DNA from: an uncultured Collinsella sp.
GTDB taxonomy: Bacteria > Actinomycetota > Coriobacteriia > Coriobacteriales > Coriobacteriaceae
NCBI GenBank assembly: GCA_902496455.1
Contig: CABVAY010000001.1
Span: 1-64,000, forward strand
Length of the DNA stretch: 64,000 bases
Reading direction: 5' to 3'
Every line of letters starts with the position of its first letter. Position 1 is the first letter of the stretch. The notes under the pieces are model-generated. The model was not told where the DNA came from, did no database searches, and was given only the letters and a program-made list of their open reading frames with translations. The position numbers were made by a program, and so were the translations under genes. Shown piece by piece: positions 1 to 8,478 of this stretch.

Positions 1-77
1 GCGCAGGGGGCGCTGACGCGGCCCTCCCTCTTACACCACAAAAATTCGCGCGATCGCGTCCAAAATTCCCCATCATA

Positions 78-144
78 AGTTGCGGTGAAATAGGGACTGT
101 TTGGCGGTCTCAGAGCTTCAATCAGTCCCTATTTCACCGCAACT
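78..144. repeat. 67-bp palindromic repeat, copy 1
   Basis: The two arms are 22 bp and perfectly complementary (AGTTGCGGTGAAATAGGGAC opens the left arm, and the mirror copy closes the right arm), around a 23-bp loop. A second copy of exactly the same 67-bp length lies at 45246-45312 with a few arm substitutions. It sits upstream of tmk with no T-tract, so it is not an ordinary terminator. It is probably a dispersed intergenic palindrome (REP or MITE-like). The first 255 bases otherwise show no gene I can support, apart from a promoter-like stretch near 190-225. Confidence 0.8.
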
Positions 145-255
145 TCGGGGATGCCTCGATGGCTAGGTTGGATTTGGGACGCGCCTGCCCCTGGGGTATC
201 ATGGCTTGGTTGCTATAAATCGCATTTACGCGCCTTGTAGGAAGGGACTGCGCCC

Positions 256-939
256 ATGGCTTTTGAGCCCGCTCAACATAGCTTTATCACGCTCGAGGGT
301 GTCGATGGCGCCGGTAAATCTACGCAGGCGCGCCTGCTTGCCCGTGCGCTCGAGCTCGCTGGCTACCAGGTTGTGAGCCTGCGCGAGCCGGGCGGTACCG
401 CCATCAGCGAAAAGATCCGTGCTCTGCTGCTCGACCCTGCCAATACGGCGATGGGCGACACCTGCGAGTTGCTGCTCTACGAGGCGGCACGCGCTCAGTT
501 GGTGCACGAGGTCATCGCGCCCGCCCTTGCTGCCGGCAAGGTGGTCCTGTGCGATCGCTTCTACGATTCCACGACCTGCTACCAGGCGTTTGCCGATGGC
601 CTCGATCGTCAGATGGTGCGCGATGCCAACAACCTGGCCGTCGCGGGTACGCACCCGGCGCTCACACTCGTCTACCACATCACGCCCGAGCAGGCGGCGC
701 TGCGCATGGCAGCCCGTGGTGCGGCAGATCGCATGGAGGCTAAGGGCATGGCCTTCCAAGAGCGCGTCTACCGGGGCTTTTGCGCAATTGCTGCCGAGGA
801 ACCCGCCCGCGTAAAGCTCATCGACGCCACCGCGACCATCGAGGAAGTCTTCGAGAAGACGGCCGAACAGGTTCGCGCGTACGGTCTCGACATTTCCCAG
901 GACGCCGTCACCGCCGCGCTTGCCCAGGAGGCCGAGTAA
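256..939 (+). CDS. tmk: Thymidylate kinase
   Basis: Phosphorylates dTMP to dTDP with ATP, an essential cytosolic step in dTTP synthesis. The 227-residue protein has the normal family length. The N-terminus reads FITLEGVDGAGKSTQARLL, the P-loop of the family, followed by the DR(F/Y)xxST motif seen as CDRFYDSTTCYQ near residue 100 and a lid region with ADRMEAKG. The ATG at 256 follows a good AGGAAGGGA ribosome site. It is the first gene of a tmk-holB-PSP1 run with one-base spacing to holB, an arrangement common in Gram-positive bacteria. Confidence 0.97.
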   Translation: MAFEPAQHSFITLEGVDGAGKSTQARLLARALELAGYQVVSLREPGGTAISEKIRALLLDPANTAMGDTCELLLYEAARAQLVHEVIAPALAAGKVVLCDRFYDSTTCYQAFADGLDRQMVRDANNLAVAGTHPALTLVYHITPEQAALRMAARGAADRMEAKGMAFQERVYRGFCAIAAEEPARVKLIDATATIEEVFEKTAEQVRAYGLDISQDAVTAALAQEAE

Positions 940-940
940 C

Positions 941-2068
941 ATGGCCCCCGCTCAGGCAAGCCTGCTGGCCAAGCTCGACACCCAAGAGCGCGTGCGCGAC
1001 TTTTTGACCAATGCCGTCGCCAGCGGTCGCGCATCGCACGCCTACCTGTTTTTGGGCGCGCCCGGCGCGGGCAAGCTCGACGCCGCGTGGGCGCTCGCCC
1101 AAGCCTTCCTGTGCGAGCAGGATGGCTGCGGCTCATGCGATAGCTGCGTGCGCGTCGCCCGCCATACGCATCCCGACGTGCACTACTACACGCCCGAGAG
1201 CGCCACCGGCTACCTCATCGCCCAGACCCGCGAGCTGCTCGATGACGTGCCTCTGGCGCCCATCCGCGCCAAGGCCAAGGTCTACATCATTGACCGTGCC
1301 GAGCAGCTGCGCGCCAACACCGCCAACGCACTGCTCAAAACACTCGAGGAGCCGCCCGAGGGCGTTATGTTTATCTTGCTGGGCACCTCGGCAGACGTGA
1401 TGTTGCCCACCATCGTGAGCCGCTGCCAGTGCGTGCCGTTTCGGCTGGTGTCGCCCGCCGTCGCCGCTCAGGCCGTGAGCCGCGCCACCGGTCAGGACCC
1501 TGCGCGTTGCCGCATGGCCGTCGCCGTAGCGGGAAGCCCCACGCGTGGCATCGAGTTCCTCAAGAGCGCCGAGCGCCAGGACGCCCGCCGTCAGATGGTT
1601 CGTGCCATCGATTCGCTCATTGCCGCCGACGAGGCCGACGTGCTCAGCCGTGCCAAGTCACTCATCGTCGCCGTTAAGGCGCCGTTAGCCGAGGTCAAGT
1701 CCACGCAGGAAAAGGTGCTCGAGCAAAACGCCGACTACCTGTCGCGTGGAGCATTGAAGCAGCTTGAGGACCGCAATAAGCGCGAGCTCAACGCGCGCGA
1801 GCGTTCGGGTATCATGGAAGCGCTGGCGAGCGCGCGGACGCTCATGCGCGATGTGCTGCTGACACTTCAGGACGAGGCGGCCGACGTGGTGAACGAAGAC
1901 GTGCGCGACACGATCGGTCGGCTTGCCGCTGCGACCAATGTTGCGGGTGCCACGCGGGCGCTCGAGGCAGTCGCAACCGCCGAGCGCAACATCGCCAGAA
2001 ACGTTACTCCCCAGCTGGCCATCGAGGTCATGCTGTTCGATATCAGGAAGGCACTGAAATGCCGTTAG
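941..2068 (+). CDS. holB: DNA polymerase III subunit delta'
   Basis: Clamp-loader subunit of the replicative polymerase. A P-loop-like GAPGAGK is near residue 35, followed by a four-cysteine zinc module (CEQDGCGSCDSC), the sensor region ALLKTLEEPPEG and the SRC motif (IVSRCQCVPFR). I chose the ATG at 941, one base after the tmk stop, rather than an upstream TTG at 920 that would overlap tmk. The 375-residue length is slightly longer than the E. coli protein, as in many Gram-positives. The gene overlaps the next by 10 bases, which suggests translational coupling. Confidence 0.95.
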   Translation: MAPAQASLLAKLDTQERVRDFLTNAVASGRASHAYLFLGAPGAGKLDAAWALAQAFLCEQDGCGSCDSCVRVARHTHPDVHYYTPESATGYLIAQTRELLDDVPLAPIRAKAKVYIIDRAEQLRANTANALLKTLEEPPEGVMFILLGTSADVMLPTIVSRCQCVPFRLVSPAVAAQAVSRATGQDPARCRMAVAVAGSPTRGIEFLKSAERQDARRQMVRAIDSLIAADEADVLSRAKSLIVAVKAPLAEVKSTQEKVLEQNADYLSRGALKQLEDRNKRELNARERSGIMEALASARTLMRDVLLTLQDEAADVVNEDVRDTIGRLAAATNVAGATRALEAVATAERNIARNVTPQLAIEVMLFDIRKALKCR

Positions 2069-3759
2069 TCGTACCCGTTAAGTTTACCTACGCCTCGCGC
2101 GACCTGTGGTTCGATCCGCAGGATCTGGATATCCTCGAGGCCGATTATGCCATTTGCTCCACCGAGCGCGGAACCGAGATCGGCCTGGTCACGGCCGATC
2201 CCTTCGAGGTGCCGCAAGATGAGATCGGTCAGCCGCTTAAGCCCGTGCTGCGCGTGGCGAGCGACATCGACCTGCAGCTTGCCGACGACCTGGCCATCCA
2301 GGGCGACGAGGCCATGGTCGACTTCCGCCGCCTGGTCAAGGAGCTCGACCTCGAGATGAAGCCGGTCGGCGTCGAGTACCTGTTTGGCGGCGAGAAGGCC
2401 GTGTTCTACTTTGCGGCTGAGGAACGCGTCGATTTTCGCCAGCTCGTCAAGGATCTGTCCTCGACGCTGCACATTCGCGTCGACATGCGCCAGATCGGCG
2501 TGCGCGACGAGACCCGCCTGGTGGGCGGCTATGCCCAGTGCGGACAGGAACTCTGCTGCACGCGCTTTGGCGGACAGTTTGAGCCCGTCTCGATTCGCAT
2601 GGCAAAAGAGCAGGACCTGCCGCTCAACTCGTCCAAGATCAGCGGCGTTTGCGGCCGCCTGATGTGCTGTCTGCGCTATGAGTTCGAGGCGTACAAGGAC
2701 TTTAAGAGCCGTGCGCCCAAAAAGAAAACGCTCATCGATACGCCGCTTGGCAAGGCGCGTATCCAGGAGTATGACACGCCGCGTGAGCAGCTGGTGCTGC
2801 GCCTGGAGAACGGCAAAGTCTTTAAGGTCAACCTGGCCGATATGACGTGCTCGGAGGGCTGCAAAAAGAAGGCTGCCGAGCAGGGCTGCAATTGCCGCCC
2901 CGACTGCGTGACGCGTGACGTGCTCGAGCGCATCGAGTCGCCCGAGATGCGCCTGGCGCTCATGGAGCTCGACCGCGAGAACGGCGTCGACGTGGGCGAT
3001 GGCCTGTCGAGCGCCGACCGTCTTGCCGGCACGTCGATGCCCAAGCGCCGTCGTCGCGATGCCGATTCCGATGCCCGCGCTGCTCAGAGCCAGGGCGAGG
3101 GCCGTGGCCGCGGAAAGGGCCGTGGTAAGGCCGAGACACCCGAGGCCGAGGAGGCCGCCGGTGGCCGTCGTCGTCGCAAGCGCGCGGGCTCGGGCGATGC
3201 TACCGAGGCTGCAGCCGCGGGCAAGAACGCCTCTCGCGAGCGCGAGGTTCAGCAGCCCCAGCAGCAGAATCGCGGCGGCGGCATGAATCCCACACGTCGC
3301 CGCCGCCGTCATCTGTCGAGCGAGGAGCGCGAGGACGCCTTCCGCGCCGCAGCTGCTCGCGAGGCTGGTGCCGCCCCCAAGGGTGGTTCGGGTTCCGATG
3401 CGCCTGCCGACAAGGGCGGCAAGTCACGTGGCGAGGAGGAGCGCGCGCCGCGTCCGCGCCGTCGCCATTCCTCGGGCGCGCAACAGAAGCCCTCAGTGCC
3501 CTCCGTGGCCGATCAGGTCTCGGATGGCGAGGTCAAGGTCACGCGCCGTCGTCCCGGAGATGGCGGGGGAGCGGCTGCCAAGGCTTCGCGTGGCGCCGCT
3601 CGCGACGAGCGCGAGCCGCGCGAGGATCGCGGTGGCGAGGGCTCGGCCGACCAGGGTCAAAAGCGCCGTCGCCGTCGCCGTTCCCGCAAGCCGCGCCAGG
3701 ATGGTGGCGAGGGTTCGACCCCGTCTTCGTCCGCACCACAACCGCCCGCCGGCGAATAA
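2059..3759 (+). CDS. PSP1 domain protein, RicT/YaaT-like, with long basic tail
   Basis: The first ~290 residues carry the PSP1/YaaT signature: a cysteine-rich QCGQELCCTRFGG followed by SGVCGRLMCCLRYE, then further Cys residues. In Bacillus RicT helps control RNA processing together with RicA and RicF. Here the domain is followed by about 240 residues of low-complexity sequence rich in Arg, Lys, Ala, Gly and Glu, with repeated RRRRR blocks, typical of a disordered nucleic-acid-binding tail. The tail is absent from the Bacillus protein as I know it. The ATG at 2059 overlaps the end of holB. The function of the tail is unknown. Confidence 0.9.
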   Translation: MPLVVPVKFTYASRDLWFDPQDLDILEADYAICSTERGTEIGLVTADPFEVPQDEIGQPLKPVLRVASDIDLQLADDLAIQGDEAMVDFRRLVKELDLEMKPVGVEYLFGGEKAVFYFAAEERVDFRQLVKDLSSTLHIRVDMRQIGVRDETRLVGGYAQCGQELCCTRFGGQFEPVSIRMAKEQDLPLNSSKISGVCGRLMCCLRYEFEAYKDFKSRAPKKKTLIDTPLGKARIQEYDTPREQLVLRLENGKVFKVNLADMTCSEGCKKKAAEQGCNCRPDCVTRDVLERIESPEMRLALMELDRENGVDVGDGLSSADRLAGTSMPKRRRRDADSDARAAQSQGEGRGRGKGRGKAETPEAEEAAGGRRRRKRAGSGDATEAAAAGKNASREREVQQPQQQNRGGGMNPTRRRRRHLSSEEREDAFRAAAAREAGAAPKGGSGSDAPADKGGKSRGEEERAPRPRRRHSSGAQQKPSVPSVADQVSDGEVKVTRRRPGDGGGAAAKASRGAARDEREPREDRGGEGSADQGQKRRRRRRSRKPRQDGGEGSTPSSSAPQPPAGE

Positions 3760-3822
3760 CGCCCGCGAGCGGATTTAGCCCGCCTTGCCCCGAGCGCATC
3801 GGGGTATCATAGCGCCGAATCA

Positions 3823-3858
3823 ACAACCCTCCCTGCGACCGAATGTAGGGAGGGTTGT
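3823..3858 (+). promoter_or_regulatory. Hairpin covering the ribosome site of the comF-like gene
   Basis: Perfect 12-bp arms, ACAACCCTCCCT at 3823-3834 and AGGGAGGGTTGT at 3847-3858, enclose a 12-base loop. The right arm contains the only ribosome site (AGGGAGGG) for the TTG start at 3862. No T-tract follows, so this is more likely a translation-control hairpin than a terminator. A weaker hairpin (CCCCGA/TCGGGG, 3788-3804) lies just upstream. Confidence 0.55.
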
Positions 3859-3861
3859 GTC

Positions 3862-4668
3862 TTGAAGAGTCATCTGAACATATTGAGCCGCCTGCAGGGT
3901 GCCGGCGCCCTACCGTTTGCGGACGAATTGCTACCGTTTGCCGAGCGGGTGGCACGCGAGGCGCTCGAGACATTGTCGCCAACACGATGCGCCGGCTGCG
4001 AGCGCGCCGGTGCGCTTATTTGCCAAGACTGCCTGGCCGCGCTCACGCTCATCGACCCACGTCATAGCTGCACCCGATGCGGCGCCCCGTTTGGGGATTT
4101 GCTATGCACTGAGTGTTCGGTCGAGGGTACGTCCTCGGCAATGGCGGAGGCGCTCGACCGCTGCCTGGCGTGCGCCGTCTATGCGCATCCGCTGCCGCGC
4201 ATCATTAAAGCGTACAAGGATGCGGGCGAGCGACGTCTGGCTCCGTATCTGGCGGAGCTGCTCTACGACACCGCCCTGCATGCCCAGGTCGTAGCGCCCG
4301 AACGCTTAGGAGGCGTGTTGTCCGGTGCGGATGCGGTGGTGTTTGTGCCTGCGACAGCGGCAGCGTTTCGGCGGCGTTGTTTTGATCATATGGAGGCTAT
4401 TGCTCGCCCATTTTGCGAGCTGTCGGGTGTTCCTCTGCTCGATGCTCTCGTCAAGTACGGGCATGGCGACCAGCGCGAACTCGGTCGTGAGGAGCGCCGC
4501 GAGCGTGCCCAAGGCATGTACGAGACGGTTGAGGATGTGCACGGCCGCCGCCTGCTGCTTATCGATGACGTTATCACCACGGGCGCGACGATGGCCGCGG
4601 CTTCGGCGGAACTCAAGCGCGCCGGCGCCGCGGCAGTCGATGGCCTTGCTATCGCACGCGTTTGGTAG
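3862..4668 (+). CDS. comF: ComF family phosphoribosyltransferase-like protein
   Basis: The 268-residue protein has an N-terminal zinc-binding block with paired cysteines (CAGCERAG, CQDC, CTRCGAPF, CTEC) and a C-terminal PRPP-binding loop, LLIDDVITTGATMAA, the hallmark of type I phosphoribosyltransferases. ComF supports DNA uptake in competent Bacillus, but many ComF-like proteins occur in species with no known competence and their substrate is unknown. The start is a TTG with its ribosome site buried in a hairpin. No other competence gene is in the window. Confidence 0.88.
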   Translation: MKSHLNILSRLQGAGALPFADELLPFAERVAREALETLSPTRCAGCERAGALICQDCLAALTLIDPRHSCTRCGAPFGDLLCTECSVEGTSSAMAEALDRCLACAVYAHPLPRIIKAYKDAGERRLAPYLAELLYDTALHAQVVAPERLGGVLSGADAVVFVPATAAAFRRRCFDHMEAIARPFCELSGVPLLDALVKYGHGDQRELGREERRERAQGMYETVEDVHGRRLLLIDDVITTGATMAAASAELKRAGAAAVDGLAIARVW

Positions 4669-4679
4669 GGGTGATTCAT

Positions 4680-5789
4680 GTGGCGGTAACAATCAGGCGG
4701 TGCAACAAACCGACAAAAGAGCAGCTAGCGGCTTCCGTAATCCTAACAGGCGCCTCGGCGCTACGAATGATGCGCGCCGAGCGCCGACAAATGGGTTACA
4801 TCAGCTGGAGGGACCTCGATCCCGATGAAGAGCGCCGTGTGCTGCGCACGTCGTCGCCTTCGACCGAGGACATCTATCTTCCCGACTTGGTGCGGATTGG
4901 GGCCGCAAGCGGCGAGGTGCAAGAAGATCTTTGCTTGCTGGTGGGATCTGCGGCGCAGCGCCGCCGCATGCCTGGCGTGGGCTGGTCCGTGTGTTCCGGG
5001 TTGCCTGCCGGCTCGATTCTAGAGGTGGAACCGGGGGTGTACAGTCTATCTCCCGAGGCCCTTTGTGTTGCCGTTGCGCGCGAGGTCGGCTGCATCCAGG
5101 CATTTGCCCTGGCTCAGGAGCTGTGCTCTAAGATTTCGCTGAGTGACCGCGGGAAGTATCTGCCTCCCTACACCTCGCCCGTTACGAATAAGCTTGCAAA
5201 GGACAAGGACCAGCCAGCAGACGTGGGCTACTTTGAGGTTGAGCCGGTGCTGACGCCCGATCGTCTGGCAGATTACCTCGCGGTATGCAAGGGGAATGCG
5301 GCCAAAAAACTGCAGCGTCTGTGTCCCTACTTGTCAGAAAACTTGCGCTCGCCCATGGAGTGCATCATGCTCGCTCTGTTTTCGCTTCCGTTTTCCTATG
5401 GCGGATTTGCCTGCGGTCCCTTTAAGACCGACTACAAGATTGAGTTCGATGACCGCGCGCAGGCAATCTCGGGGATGCCGCATGCAGTTTGCGATGCGTA
5501 TCAGGAAGCAGCCCGGTTTGACCTGGAATACAACGGTGAGCTGGGTCATTCCTCCCGGAGGGGACGTATCCATGATGAAAAGCGCAACACGGGCTTGATT
5601 ACTATGGGAATCGAGGTCGCGACGGTCAACAACGAAATGCTCTGTGACATGGAAGCGATGGAAGCGCTCGCATGGCGCATCCACCAGCGCATGAGTAAGC
5701 GATATCGCAACCGTGTTGACGCTCGCAGAAAGAAACAAGAGGCGCTATTTAACACGCTGCGGGCGTGTTTTGGGCTTAAACCCGCCTAA
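4680..5789 (+). CDS. Hypothetical protein, possible AbiEi-like N-terminus and nuclease-like C-terminus
   Basis: About 369 residues; I do not recognise a characterised family. The C-terminal part (bases ~5515-5640) reads DLEYNGELGH, then R, DEKRN, L and G at spacings resembling the DUF559/Vsr type of PD-(D/E)XK nuclease fold (acidic-x-E-Y-x-G, H, D..R, L...G). In actinobacteria such domains often follow an AbiEi-like winged helix; the N-terminal half here could fit but carries no clear motif. The GTG at 4680 has GGGG eight bases upstream; an ATG at 4768 is an alternative start. It follows the comF-like gene by 11 bases, possibly co-transcribed. Confidence 0.6.
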   Translation: MAVTIRRCNKPTKEQLAASVILTGASALRMMRAERRQMGYISWRDLDPDEERRVLRTSSPSTEDIYLPDLVRIGAASGEVQEDLCLLVGSAAQRRRMPGVGWSVCSGLPAGSILEVEPGVYSLSPEALCVAVAREVGCIQAFALAQELCSKISLSDRGKYLPPYTSPVTNKLAKDKDQPADVGYFEVEPVLTPDRLADYLAVCKGNAAKKLQRLCPYLSENLRSPMECIMLALFSLPFSYGGFACGPFKTDYKIEFDDRAQAISGMPHAVCDAYQEAARFDLEYNGELGHSSRRGRIHDEKRNTGLITMGIEVATVNNEMLCDMEAMEALAWRIHQRMSKRYRNRVDARRKKQEALFNTLRACFGLKPA

Positions 5790-5823
5790 CAATGCTCTGA
5801 AACAGGGGGTTGGATATATGCTC

Positions 5824-6040
5824 TGGCCAAAATATAGCAAATATGAGTACTGCTACAAATTCAGTAACAGCAAAATCAGGGATTTTGGGACTGGAAGATG
5901 GCGTAAATTAGAAAGTTATTAAACAAATGTGGAATATCCTGGCATCAATCTGACGTTATAGAGCGTGAAAACAGCTTGCAGAGCCAAAAACTCCTGCTAC
6001 TAAATTGGTAACGGTACTCATATTTGCTATTTTTTGGCCA
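5824..6040. repeat. 217-bp AT-rich element bounded by long inverted repeats
   Basis: The left end TGGCCAAAATATAGCAAATA and the right end pair over roughly 47 bp with few mismatches, and weaker pairing continues inward to about 70 bp. The interior is much richer in A and T than the neighbouring genes and holds no convincing reading frame. This is the shape of a miniature inverted-repeat element. I see no clear target-site duplication. The 5790-6160 interval holds nothing else I can support. Confidence 0.7.
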
Positions 6041-6161
6041 CGGCGCCCTAAGACGGGTGTGTTGAGGCTTTCCATAGGGGAGTGACGGGCTCAATCAGAG
6101 CGTGTGCGGTCCGTCCTGACCTGCGAAATCTGTACTCGCGATGCGAATGACGCCCCTAACC

Positions 6162-6190
6162 TTAAACTTTAGCTTGAACTTAGCTATAAT
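6162..6190 (+). promoter_or_regulatory. Promoter of the leader and lipoprotein gene
   Basis: A -35 box TTAAAC (6162-6167) and a consensus -10 box TATAAT (6185-6190) are separated by 17 bp. Transcription would begin near 6197, more than 300 bases before the lipoprotein start. Confidence 0.6.
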
Positions 6191-6196
6191 GCGCTA

Positions 6197-6521
6197 CGTT
6201 CCTACCAGGCTGTGGTTGCGGACGGACGAAATGCCCGTTCTAGTCCAAGACAGACGCGGTCAAAGGGATCCACGTAAGCGACCGCGTGCGCGCGGCGCGA
6301 TCATGGCGCGTCCTAGATGTAAGCCGCACCGTCCGTTCTACTTTCTTTGGGGCAATACCGCCTCGCGGGCGAGCGGGCCAGTCGTGAAGGTGGCTGCGGC
6401 CTCCCGAGCAAACGCTCCGGTGCGCAAGTGTGGGGTCAAATACCAGGTCAGCTGGTGGGAACAACCTGATATTCCGCGCAACGCACGGATCGTATACGAC
6501 ACAGAAGGCAGGGTAGTGGAC
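6197..6521 (+). other. Long 5' leader or possible small RNA, unassigned
   Basis: About 325 bases separate the promoter from the lipoprotein ATG. The frame is open but uses AGG, AGA and CTA codons unlike neighbouring genes and encodes a basic, low-sense peptide, so I read it as untranslated. Hairpin-forming stretches are visible (for example GGACGG ... GTCC near 6217). I do not recognise tmRNA, RNase P, SRP RNA, T-box or a known riboswitch core. An N-terminal extension of the downstream protein cannot be excluded. Confidence 0.35.
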
Positions 6522-7547
6522 ATGGTGAGGGGCAGCTTGATGCACGCGGCTCGGTTAGGTGCTGGGGCCGCAGCGGTCATCGCCGTTTTGGGCCTGAGCG
6601 GATGCGCGTTCAACCCGCTGTCTACGTTCACGACTCCCACGATCGACCAGATCGAGTACGAGACCGTCACGCCGGCGGTGTCGGACGATGCCCTGGTCAC
6701 TCCCGGAACCCTGACGGTCGCCCTCGATACTTCCGATGCGCCGCAGGCCATGCAGGGCGCCGACGGCGAGCTCACGGGATATGCGGTCGACGCCGCCCGC
6801 GCCCTCGCAAGCCGCATGGGCCTTAAGGTCGCCTTTGTCGATGCGTCCTCGGCAGGTTCCGCGCTCGGCGACAAAAAGGCCGATATCTTTATCGGCGAGA
6901 TCAACTCCACGGACGGGGACGTTAGCTCGCTCGGCACCTGCCTGTACGATGCCGCTTCCGTGTTCGGTAAAACCAGCGATGGTGGGTCGCTAAGCGTTTC
7001 CACCGATACCCTTAACACGTCCACCCTGGGCGTTCAGATGTCCTCGGCCTCGCAGGAGGCGCTTGCTAAGCAGAGCATCACCGCCAACCAAAAGACCTAC
7101 TCCAACATCAACGAGTGCTTTGAGGCGCTCGAGTCCGGCGAGGTCGACTATGTGATCTGCGACTCCACGGCCGGCGGCTACCTTGCACGCCTGATGAGCG
7201 AGGTCTCCTATGTCGGTGCGCTCGAGGCGCCCTCGACGCTTGGTGTTGCGGGCCTCTCGTCCAATGACGAACTGTGCCGTGCCGTGAGCGATGCCCTCGA
7301 CGACATCACGGTCGACGGTACGCTCGAGGCGGTCCACTCTGTCTGGTATGGCACGATGCCCTACGACCTCACCACTAAGACGGTTTCGGGCGCTAACGTG
7401 CAGCCGGGCGACTCTGAGTCCAGTGAGACCACGTCCTCCGGCAGCGAGTCCTCCGATTCCAACAATGAGACCGCATCCTCCGAGGACAAATCGTCCAGCC
7501 AGGAAGGCACCATCACCGACGACGACATTAACAAACTCAATAGCTAG
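6522..7547 (+). CDS. Solute-binding-like lipoprotein (SBP family 3)
   Basis: The ATG at 6522 gives a 27-residue lipoprotein signal ending in LGLSGC. The mature part resembles amino-acid-type periplasmic binding proteins: LTVALDTSDAPQAM, then GELTGYAVDAARALASRMGL, and a later segment with CFEALESGEVDYVICDS. The last ~55 residues are a Ser/Thr/Glu/Asp-rich linker, probably exposed on the surface. No permease or ATPase gene adjoins it, so its transporter is elsewhere or it acts as a sensor. A longer frame runs upstream to 6141 but its codon use is not gene-like. Confidence 0.8.
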   Translation: MVRGSLMHAARLGAGAAAVIAVLGLSGCAFNPLSTFTTPTIDQIEYETVTPAVSDDALVTPGTLTVALDTSDAPQAMQGADGELTGYAVDAARALASRMGLKVAFVDASSAGSALGDKKADIFIGEINSTDGDVSSLGTCLYDAASVFGKTSDGGSLSVSTDTLNTSTLGVQMSSASQEALAKQSITANQKTYSNINECFEALESGEVDYVICDSTAGGYLARLMSEVSYVGALEAPSTLGVAGLSSNDELCRAVSDALDDITVDGTLEAVHSVWYGTMPYDLTTKTVSGANVQPGDSESSETTSSGSESSDSNNETASSEDKSSSQEGTITDDDINKLNS

Positions 7548-7613
7548 TTATTGCTAGGGGTGGTGTCTCCTATACGTTGGAAAGGACACCTCTTCACGGT
7601 TTCAACACGCACT

Positions 7614-7646
7614 GCCGGGCTTCCCCAATAGGGGAGCCCGGCTTTT
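7614..7646 (+). terminator. Rho-independent terminator after lipoprotein gene
   Basis: Stem GCCGGGCTTCCCC / GGGGAGCCCGGC with a short loop is followed by TTTT. The rest of 7650-7864 has no gene; it must contain the hpf promoter but I see no clear consensus boxes. Confidence 0.75.
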
Positions 7647-7864
7647 CCATCCCTATAAAACCAGCAGGTCAAAGCCAATTTTTGGGACCAAATACAAAGC
7701 CGCCGGCCCCCTCCTATAGCGCACTTTGCCACAGAAAAGTGCGAGACTTCGGTATGCGGTATCAAGCAATCGTTATTCGGGTCTTTAGGAATCCACGTGA
7801 TTAAATGCACGGCAATGGGTACATAGCCAGTACAGTAAGTCCCCGAGGCAGATTGGAGCCACGT

Positions 7865-8449
7865 ATGGATATCAAGGTTTCTGGACGCAAGACGACGGTA
7901 ACCGATGCTCTGCGTGCGCATGTGGATGAGAAGATCGGCGAGGCGCTCAAGGTTTTCGATATCGAGCCCATGACGGTCGACGTTGTACTTCGCTATGAGA
8001 AGAACCCCTCGAACCCCAACCCGGCAATCGTCGAGGTCACGGTTCGTGCCCGCGGTTCGGTGATTCGCGTTGCCGAGCACGGTGCAGATATGTACGCCGC
8101 CATCGACCTCTCCGCCGATAAGGTCACCCGCCAGCTGCGCAAGTTCAAGACCAAGGTCGTGGACAACCGCCAGGGCGGTGCCAGCGCCGCGGATGTCGCG
8201 CCGGTCGAGCGCGTCGAGGATCTGGCCGACCTGCTGCTGCCCGAGGAAGAGGACGACCTGCTCGTCCGCGAGAAGGTTATCGACGTCACCCCGATGACTG
8301 AGGAGCAGGCGCTGGTGCAGACCGATCTGCTGGGTCACGACTTCTACGTGTTCGAGAACGCGACGACCGGCCTTATCAATGTGGTGTATCACCGTAAGAA
8401 TGGTGGATATGGCATCATCAAGCCCCGCATCGAAACACTTGACGAGTAA
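7865..8449 (+). CDS. hpf: Ribosome hibernation promoting factor, long form
   Basis: The 194-residue protein has the N-terminal ribosome-binding domain (MDIKVSGRKTTVTDALRAHV, later ADMYAAIDLSADKVTRQL) and the C-terminal dimerisation domain (QTDLLGHDFYVFENATTG, then a glycine-rich YHRKNGGYGIIKP end) that defines long HPF. Such proteins pair 70S ribosomes into inactive 100S dimers in stationary phase. The ATG at 7865 has GGAG upstream; a frame from 7805 is longer but unneeded. It is followed by a strong terminator and so is probably monocistronic. Confidence 0.95.
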   Translation: MDIKVSGRKTTVTDALRAHVDEKIGEALKVFDIEPMTVDVVLRYEKNPSNPNPAIVEVTVRARGSVIRVAEHGADMYAAIDLSADKVTRQLRKFKTKVVDNRQGGASAADVAPVERVEDLADLLLPEEEDDLLVREKVIDVTPMTEEQALVQTDLLGHDFYVFENATTGLINVVYHRKNGGYGIIKPRIETLDE

Positions 8450-8478
8450 AATACGTTAACTTGCATGAGTTAACGGTT

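Noticed and set aside
5713..5922. 69-codon frame overlapping the end of the hypothetical gene
   Set aside because: Starts inside the upstream gene in another frame and ends in the inverted-repeat element.
6400..6500. SRP RNA or T-box (CCAGGTCAG-like sequence)
   Set aside because: The conserved SRP tetraloop region and the T-box GGTGGNACCGCG element are both missing.
6141..6521. N-terminal extension of the binding-protein lipoprotein
   Set aside because: The lipoprotein signal requires a start near 6522 and upstream codon use is not gene-like; kept instead as an unassigned leader.
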